39,888 nucleotides of DNA from Fen-1308 sp035319185. GTDB lineage: Bacteria; Nitrospirota; Thermodesulfovibrionia; Thermodesulfovibrionales; Dissulfurispiraceae. Under the pieces are notes generated by a model. The model saw nothing but the letters and a program-made list of their open reading frames with translations, did not search any database and had not been told where the DNA came from. Both the position numbers and the translations under genes were made by a program. Where the stretch lies: positions 1 through 39,888 of the forward strand of contig DATHDF010000013.1 of assembly GCA_035319185.1 (NCBI GenBank), written 5' to 3'. Below are positions 35,662 through 39,888 of this stretch, piece by piece. How positions within the stretch are numbered: the stretch's first letter is position 1; the number at the start of each line of letters is the position of its first letter.

Positions 35662-36051
35662 TTAATTCCCATAGCCGTCCGTCTCGACAGCTACCAGCTT
35701 TCCGTTTTCAAAGGTTAGAATGGTAATCAATGAGCTGGGACCGCGGTCATACGTCCACTCATCAATATTTACATATTCTTCCACCAGAAAAGGTTCCCTG
35801 TATCTTTCGCGCTCTCCCTGTCCTGGGGGTGGAAAGAGGTCACGGTAAAGGTCGCGCTTGATCCTCTTTTCGCGGCGGACATCCTTATAGCTCGGTTTGC
35901 CGCATTTAGCAAGGACTTGATATTTAGAGTCACCGACCGTAACAACATTCGATCCACACCTGAATGTGTCTTCGCCTGCATAGACAGCCGTTACGCCAAA
36001 AGTCATTGTCATAAATACCAACAGGCTTACTGTCATACCGATTATCCGCAT
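35662..36051 (-). CDS. exported DUF2845-like protein
   Basis: 129 residues. Signal peptide cut near AVYA25. The mature part has FRCGSNVVTVGDSKYQVLAKCGKP (C32, C50, probably a disulfide), the DUF2845 signature, then a basic stretch and a WTYDRGPSSLITILTFENGKLVAVE strand pair similar to SmpA/OmlA-like folds. Role unknown; likely periplasmic. It is 94 bases upstream of dnaE on the same strand and may have its own transcript. Confidence 0.8.
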   Translation of the reverse strand: MRIIGMTVSLLVFMTMTFGVTAVYAGEDTFRCGSNVVTVGDSKYQVLAKCGKPSYKDVRREKRIKRDLYRDLFPPPGQGERERYREPFLVEEYVNIDEWTYDRGPSSLITILTFENGKLVAVETDGYGN

Positions 36052-36251
36052 CCTGCACCCCCGATCAATAATCTCATTATACGCGGCATCGGTCGTCTTT
36101 CAAACCTTAATGCAGCTCCATCTTCACTCCTGATCGGACTGGCAGGTTATTTGTTCAATTAAGAAGCCCTCTCGACGGAAATTTTTTCCTCCGGGCAATT
36201 ATGTCTTATCGGTTCTACCGGTTGCCGCTCTGATATATAGGCATATTTTTG

Positions 36252-36266
36252 TGGCACACTGATTGC
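36252..36266 (+). promoter_or_regulatory. sigma-54-type promoter (-24/-12)
   Basis: TGGCAC, five bases, TTGC (followed by T) matches the -24/-12 consensus with correct spacing. Transcription would begin near 36278, 41 bases before the ATG at 36319. A short inverted repeat CGGT-TCT-ACCG at 36210-36220 might be part of an activator site. Nothing else is seen in 36052-36318. Confidence 0.6.
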
Positions 36267-36318
36267 TTTTCTCTAATTGTAGACCAATATTAACCTGAAG
36301 GCTCAAGAAGGTGATTTT

Positions 36319-36789
36319 ATGAAGTATGTCTCTCCCGTTCAGCCAAGTCTTGCAGGCGTATTCCCTGAAATGAACCCCGCAACCCCGCAGGAATCCTTTT
36401 CGAGCATCTTTGCATCCGAGCTTCGGTCCATGTCCGTCGCCCCTGCAGCACGCTCAAACGCCAAAGATTCAACCCGGATCGTTCCCAGCATCGTGAACAT
36501 TCCGATAAAGCAGGCCCCGGCCGCTTCAGGTTCCGGCTCCAGCCGGATGAATTCAGATTCAATCGACATTGCAAGGATAGTCAACTTCGTCAGGCCCGGC
36601 CAGAGGGCAGCCACGGCACCACTTAACGACGGAACAATCCTGAGCACCTCCGGCAATCCAAGCGTAGTTATAAGCGGCAGGTCTCATACACCCTCTGCCC
36701 AGTGGGACCGCTACCGGATGGGGTCGGCGCCGCAGGATTCGAAGGGCAGTTCTTTTGCAGCAGGCGTCATGGTTGCATTCAGGGTCTAA
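36319..36789 (+). CDS. unrecognised Ser/Pro/Ala-rich protein
   Basis: 156 residues with no signal peptide, no transmembrane helix and no cysteine. It is rich in Ser, Ala and Pro and probably largely disordered. Short ordered-looking pieces are ESFSSIFASELRSMS and DSIDIARIVNFVRPG. No family is recognised. AAGGTGA lies a few bases before the ATG, and codon use looks like its neighbours, so it is likely real. A sigma-54-type promoter lies directly upstream. The sequence style (DSIDIARI, unstructured N-terminus) faintly recalls small flagellar or secretion regulators, but this is not evidence enough to name it. Confidence 0.6.
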   Translation: MKYVSPVQPSLAGVFPEMNPATPQESFSSIFASELRSMSVAPAARSNAKDSTRIVPSIVNIPIKQAPAASGSGSSRMNSDSIDIARIVNFVRPGQRAATAPLNDGTILSTSGNPSVVISGRSHTPSAQWDRYRMGSAPQDSKGSSFAAGVMVAFRV

Positions 36790-36854
36790 ATGGGATAGAG
36801 CGGTCAATCCAGATTTGTTCGTAAATACGGGCTGATTCCTGATATGCTTTATGT

Positions 36855-37373
36855 ATGAGCGGCCTGGTGATCTGGATTACCGGTCTTCCCGGAAGCGGTA
36901 AGAGCACTGTTGCCGATGCCATTTGCTCGGCTCGTCCCGATTTTGAGATTCTCCGAATGGATGACCTAAGGAAGTTCGTAACCCCCCAGCCGACCTATTC
37001 GGAGTCCGAACGTGAAATCGTCTACCGCGCTTTAGTCTATACAGCAAAGTGGCTCTCGGGCTTCGGCAACAATGTAATCATCGACGCAACCGGAAACATG
37101 CGGCGCTGGCGCGACCTCGCAAGAGAAATCATACCTCGCTACGCTGAAATCTATCTGAAATGTCAGATCGAAATCTGCCGTGCGCGTGAGGAGGCCAGAA
37201 GGGAATCTCATGGCGCGCCAAAAAACATCTATAAAAAAGCAGCTGAAGGATGGCCTGTCCCTGGCGTTACCGCACCGTATGAAGAGCCGTTGAGTCCCGA
37301 GATTACGATCGATACCGAAAGAATGTCCGCAAATGATGCCCTCCCGCTGATCCTTTCCTTGATCGAAAAATAA
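36855..37373 (+). CDS. P-loop kinase of the adenylylsulfate-kinase type
   Basis: 172 residues. Walker A GLPGSGKST (10-18), MDDLRKF (D36, D37), NVIIDATGNMRRWRD in place of the usual CysC acceptor-side segment, and PGVTAPYEEPLSPEITIDT matching the C-terminal 'SPYE-P-P-E' part of APS kinases. The family phosphorylates adenylylsulfate to PAPS, but related proteins act on other small alcohols. No sulfate-assimilation genes are adjacent, so the substrate is open. The start has no strong ribosome site. Confidence 0.75.
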   Translation: MSGLVIWITGLPGSGKSTVADAICSARPDFEILRMDDLRKFVTPQPTYSESEREIVYRALVYTAKWLSGFGNNVIIDATGNMRRWRDLAREIIPRYAEIYLKCQIEICRAREEARRESHGAPKNIYKKAAEGWPVPGVTAPYEEPLSPEITIDTERMSANDALPLILSLIEK

Positions 37374-37393
37374 TAATTTTTATTCGCCGGCTA

Positions 37394-37422
37394 TTGACAG
37401 GGCTCACATAAATATCTATCCT
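37394..37422 (+). promoter_or_regulatory. candidate promoter of the CHRD/PEP-CTERM gene
   Basis: TTGACA (37394-37399), a 17-base spacer and TATCCT (37417-37422), giving a leader of about 75 bases. The leader contains the hairpin CTGTC-TTATC-GACAG (37441-37455). Confidence 0.5.
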
Positions 37423-37482
37423 TTTTAGAAAATGGGGTTTCTGTCTTATCGACAGGCTAGTATTAACGCGATTTTTATTTGT

Positions 37483-37500
37483 GTCCGGCAAGGAGCCGAC
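37483..37500 (+). promoter_or_regulatory. ribosome site held in a hairpin loop
   Basis: GTC-CGGC and GCCG-AC pair with one bulged C and hold AAGGA, the Shine-Dalgarno of the gene at 37503, in the five-base loop. This could tune translation. It is small and may be chance. Confidence 0.35.
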
Positions 37501-37502
37501 TT

Positions 37503-38075
37503 ATGAAAACAATTCTCTCTCTTATGTCTATCGTTCTGATTACAGTTGTTTTAGCAACATCCGCAGGTGCTACCCTTATTACGTTGGACACTATGCTAAC
37601 CCCTGTATCCGGCACCGGATCTGCCGCGTCAGGCACGTTCACTGGCACCTTCGATACTGTCGCTGATACCCTGGCGTTCTCGATGGCCTGGACAGGACTG
37701 ACGACTAACCTGATTAATGCGCACATTCACCTGGCACCGACAATAGGGGCAAACGGGCCTGTGCTGATACCCTTCTTCGCACCAGGAGGCGTTGAGACTA
37801 TCACGCCGACGCCGCCAACGCTGCCCCTGGGAGTGAGTGGCACCCTGACTGAGAGTATTTTGATAACCGACGCCACGACACTTAGTGAATTTCTAACTGG
37901 CTTATCGGCGGGGACTTTATATGTGAACTTGCACACAGTAAACTTCCCGGGCGGAGAGATCCGCGGCAATTTTTCTCCTGTTGCGTCGACCGTCCCAGAG
38001 CCCGGCACCTTGATATTACTCGCCGGTGGAATCGCTGCCTGCATTGGAGCCAGCAGATTTAGAAAACTCTCTTGA
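37503..38075 (+). CDS. CHRD-domain protein with PEP-CTERM sorting signal
   Basis: 190 residues. Signal peptide (hydrophobic 3-22, cut near AGA). A CHRD domain with AHIHLAP near 76 and LYVNLHTVNFPGGEIRGNF near 138-156, the two hallmark His motifs. The C-terminus has VPEPGT, a hydrophobic helix and a basic end (SRFRKLS), the PEP-CTERM signal recognised by exosortase. The protein is thus exported and probably processed to the cell surface or matrix. ATG 37503 has AAGGA eight bases upstream. Exosortase genes are not in the window. Confidence 0.88.
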   Translation: MKTILSLMSIVLITVVLATSAGATLITLDTMLTPVSGTGSAASGTFTGTFDTVADTLAFSMAWTGLTTNLINAHIHLAPTIGANGPVLIPFFAPGGVETITPTPPTLPLGVSGTLTESILITDATTLSEFLTGLSAGTLYVNLHTVNFPGGEIRGNFSPVASTVPEPGTLILLAGGIAACIGASRFRKLS

Positions 38076-38136
38076 CTTGCAATTTTGCAATGAACATGAG
38101 CACCGTCACGTTATTCTTGGTTATTGAAGATTTAAC

Positions 38137-38165
38137 TTGACAGCCGTTCGAAAGTGCGGTATAAA
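38137..38165 (+). promoter_or_regulatory. near-consensus sigma-70 promoter of the candidate small RNA
   Basis: TTGACA (38137-38142), a 17-base spacer, TATAAA (38160-38165). It is the best promoter match seen in the window, with no ORF directly downstream. The start of transcription is expected near 38172. Confidence 0.75.
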
Positions 38166-38171
38166 TTAATC

Positions 38172-38331
38172 AGAGAGAGCACTCACCAAGTGGTGGTCTT
38201 GCTCCTCCGGAAACTCAGCGTAGTTGTAAGTTTCAAAAGACGTAAGATGAAGACGCAAAGAGTCTCAAGTCGAATGTCTCAAGAAGTTGCAAACCGCTGA
38301 GTGAAAAGAGGAAAGCAAGCACCACTTTTTT
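38172..38331 (+). ncRNA. candidate structured small RNA, rod-like, about 160 nt (6S-like architecture, family not assigned)
   Basis: Transcript ends pair: AAGTGGTG (38188-38195) with CACCACTT (38320-38327), extended by CTTGCT/AGCAAG after a two-base bulge, and CCTC/GAGG. After a 5x5 internal bubble, ACTCAGCG (38213-38220) pairs with CGCTGAGT (38295-38302). An interrupted upper stem (GTT, GTAA, TTT, AGACGT against ATGTCT, GAA, TTGC, AAC) leads to a terminal hairpin AGAC-GCAAAGA-GTCT. T6 follows the closing stem, so the 3' end also works as an intrinsic terminator. The 5' end can form the competing hairpin CACC-AAGT-GGTG. One long rod with a bubble near the ends recalls 6S RNA, but I cannot confirm a family. 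The rest of 38076-38435 shows no gene. Confidence 0.6.
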
Positions 38332-38435
38332 ATGTCCTCGCCCGTTAGCATGCCTTCCTTTCGAACTGCCTTGTATTTCGGCATCATTTAAGCCCTGTGT
38401 TATAATTCGGTACAAAAATCAATCGGGAGCAATGA

Positions 38436-38924
38436 ATGAATATCTGTCCCTGTGGTTCAAATATCGATTATGAAAAGTGCTGCAAACCAATCATTAAAGG
38501 CGACCGACCCGCCGGCACAGCCGAACAGCTTATGCGGGCGCGCTATAGCGCATATGTCGCTAAAGAGCTGGACTTTATATTAACGTCGTTGCATCCCGAT
38601 TCAAGGGCCGACTATGATGAGAAGGGCACGCGTGCCTGGGCTGAAGCTGCAACATGGCATAAGCTCGAAATTCTTGGTGCATCTGGCGGCGGCGTTGACG
38701 ATTCCGAGGGTAATGTCGAATTCAAAGTCTGCTACTCTGAGGACGGCGTCGAAAAAGAGCACCATGAATTATCGGAATTCAAAAAGGATGGCGGCACATG
38801 GTATTTTGTGAGCGGTAAGATGGCCCCTCCGAAACAGTTCATCCGCCCTGCGCCGAAGGTGGGCCGCAACGACCCGTGCATATGCGGCAGCAGGAAAAAG
38901 TATAAAAAATGCTGCGGCAGCTAA
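38436..38924 (+). CDS. YchJ-family protein with two SEC-C motifs
   Basis: 162 residues. The N-terminal SEC-C zinc motif CPCGS...CC (C4, C6, C15, C16), the UPF0225/YchJ middle domain (TAEQLMRARYSAYVAKELDFILTSLHP...W), an NTF2-like fold, and a C-terminal SEC-C motif RNDPCICGSRKKYKKCCG (C148, C150, C159, C160). SEC-C motifs bind zinc and in SecA contact SecB and ribosomes; the role of YchJ itself is not established. GGGAG precedes the ATG. It ends 12 bases before the next gene, which likely shares its mRNA. Confidence 0.88.
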   Translation: MNICPCGSNIDYEKCCKPIIKGDRPAGTAEQLMRARYSAYVAKELDFILTSLHPDSRADYDEKGTRAWAEAATWHKLEILGASGGGVDDSEGNVEFKVCYSEDGVEKEHHELSEFKKDGGTWYFVSGKMAPPKQFIRPAPKVGRNDPCICGSRKKYKKCCGS

Positions 38925-38936
38925 AGGGAGGGCATT

Positions 38937-39488
38937 ATGGACAAGTTCTTTCTTTCCTGCGATCAAGCCGTTATTGTAATCGTAGATGTGCAGGAGCGTC
39001 TGGCAAATGCCATGCAGGCGCGCGATCAGGTAGTAGGAAACTGCCTTCACCTTGTAGAACTTGCCAAACTGCATGACATCCCGATCATCGTTACGGAGCA
39101 ATACCCCAAGGGGCTCGGTCCTACGGTCGAACCGCTGAGGAATGCTTTGCCATCTTATGAACCTGTTGAAAAATTAAGTTTCAGCTGCTGCGGACAGACC
39201 GATTTCATAAGCCGGGTCGGCAAGGTCGGCAGGAATACCGTCCTTCTGGCAGGCATGGAAACGCATGTATGCGTCCTTCAGACATGCCTTGATCTCCTGA
39301 AACAGGGAATTAACGTTCACCTGGTTAACGATGCCGTATGCTCTCGAACTAAGGAAAATAGTGAAACCGGCATAGAATTAATGCGCGACGCCGGAGCGGT
39401 TGTTACATGTACTGAAACAGTGCTGTTTCAGATTCTGAAAATGGCCGGCAGCGAGGAGTTCAAGGCAATATCAAGGAGAATCAAATAG
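38937..39488 (+). CDS. isochorismatase-fold cysteine hydrolase
   Basis: 183 residues with the catalytic triad of the family: D17 in VDVQE, K79 in VEKLSF and C112 in GMETHVCV. Length and motifs fit the YcaC-like group of small hydrolases acting on amides or similar bonds; the substrate is unknown. Cytoplasmic, with no signal peptide. GGGAGGG lies a few bases before the ATG. Confidence 0.88.
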   Translation: MDKFFLSCDQAVIVIVDVQERLANAMQARDQVVGNCLHLVELAKLHDIPIIVTEQYPKGLGPTVEPLRNALPSYEPVEKLSFSCCGQTDFISRVGKVGRNTVLLAGMETHVCVLQTCLDLLKQGINVHLVNDAVCSRTKENSETGIELMRDAGAVVTCTETVLFQILKMAGSEEFKAISRRIK

Positions 39489-39505
39489 GCTGCCCTATTG
39501 GCGGA

Positions 39506-39888
39506 CTAGGCCGAAACGCACCTTACGAATTTGTCTATGTCGAATTCCAGATTGATCACTTCGTTTGCGCGGTCAATCTTGCCCTTTTCGCGGATCATCG
39601 TATGACCCATTATCCGCTCGATTTTATCTACCGTGGTAAAGGTGTCCATCTCAACCGAAATCACGGGGATCCCTTTGGCCCGGGCCTTTCCGATTACGAC
39701 ATCGCTCGTATTAAGCCCTCCGGTCAGTATTATGCATTTTGTTGAAGTCTCCATTGAGACCAGCTGAATGTCCGTCCTGTGAGCACCTGTGATGACTGCT
39801 TTATTGGCAATCCGCCTGAAGTAATTGAGGGCTGAGTCCACATCCATTGCGCCTATCGAAAAGTTTTCGACAAATTCACCGAGGCAGT
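39506..39888 (-). CDS. DRTGG-domain protein, N-terminus cut by the window edge
   Basis: The frame is open from the window end to the TAG at 39506-39508. An ATG at 39847 would give 113 residues, but the codons upstream keep reading in frame (GEFVENFSIGAMDVDSALNYF), which matches the usual sequence before a DRTGG domain. The true start is therefore probably outside. Core: KAVITGAHRTDIQLVSMETS...ILTGGLNTSDVVIGKARAKGIPVISVEMDTFTTVDKIE. DRTGG domains occur in phosphotransacetylase N-termini and BioD-like P-loop proteins, and may sense nucleotides. It is convergent with the hydrolase gene. Confidence 0.8.
   Translation of the reverse strand, partial: CLGEFVENFSIGAMDVDSALNYFRRIANKAVITGAHRTDIQLVSMETSTKCIILTGGLNTSDVVIGKARAKGIPVISVEMDTFTTVDKIERIMGHTMIREKGKIDRANEVINLEFDIDKFVRCVSA

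Noticed and set aside
38093..38130. TTGCAA-TTT-like palindrome after the CHRD gene as terminator
   Set aside because: TTGCAATTTTGCAA near 38078 is AT-rich and short, and no T-run follows.
38250..38265. GACGCAAAG reminiscent of the cyclic-di-GMP (GEMM-I) riboswitch
   Set aside because: Only this short piece matches. The second GEMM arm and tetraloop-receptor elements are absent, and there is no gene closely controlled in cis.
38233..38415. 60-residue minus-strand ORF
   Set aside because: It overlaps the candidate RNA, has no family features, and is better explained as chance within structured non-coding sequence.

Overview
The window reads as the chromosome of a Gram-negative, probably anaerobic or facultative bacterium of the deltaproteobacterial / Nitrospirota type. 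This is inferred from content, not from any database comparison. The clues are a nickel-type lactate racemase beside an FAD/Fe-S D-2-hydroxyacid dehydrogenase, DUF2845-like and DUF3568-like exported proteins, a PEP-CTERM protein, DsrE and nitronate-monooxygenase-like proteins, and a sigma-54-type promoter. Nearly all of it is ordinary coding chromosome. No insertion sequence, prophage or CRISPR array was seen.

Layout. 1-1.3 kb: an exported metzincin-type protease and a convergent zinc-ribbon protein with a strict ten-residue hydrophobic repeat. 1.4-5.6 kb: a coupled larA plus FAD/Fe-S dehydrogenase pair that could interconvert and oxidise lactate or a similar 2-hydroxyacid. 5.7-11.2 kb (minus): a histone-deacetylase-fold amidohydrolase translationally coupled to a hydantoinase/oxoprolinase-like ASKHA protein, then comM and a TIGR01212-type radical SAM protein. 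11.3-14.0 kb: class II aldolase and 6-phosphofructokinase, a glycolytic pair. 14.0-16.5 kb (minus): a P1B metal ATPase and its ArsR/SmtB-type repressor, separated from the phosphofructokinase by a double-hairpin palindromic element. 16.6-18.4 kb: tRNA-Lys(CTT) with promoter and terminator, a receiver-like protein lacking the phospho-acceptor Asp, an exported protein with two identical six-cysteine modules, and a 41-codon ORF. 18.4-21.3 kb: a lipoprotein, an exported coiled-coil protein, a nitronate-monooxygenase-like flavoprotein and a DsrE-like protein.

21.35-28.1 kb (minus) is the cell-shape and housekeeping block: an RDD membrane protein, mreB-mreC-mreD-mrdA-rodA (rod-shape elongasome), then ribH-nusB. 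28.3-31.0 kb: a four-repeat Ig-like exported protein followed by ftsY. 31.1-36.1 kb (minus): dnaE-accA and a DUF2845 protein. 36.2-39.5 kb (plus): a sigma-54-type promoter ahead of an unrecognised low-complexity protein, an adenylylsulfate-kinase-like P-loop kinase, a CHRD/PEP-CTERM protein, a probable structured small RNA, a YchJ-like SEC-C protein and an isochorismatase-fold hydrolase. The last gene (minus) is a DRTGG-domain protein cut by the window edge.

The most notable unexplained item is the candidate non-coding RNA at about 38172-38331. It has a consensus TTGACA-17-TATAAA promoter, folds into one long interrupted rod closed by 5' and 3' ends, and ends in a U-run. No cassette that is clearly a new multi-gene system was seen. 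The remaining novelty lies in small proteins (the decapeptide-repeat zinc-ribbon protein, the twin Cys-module protein, the pseudo-receiver) and in regulatory elements.
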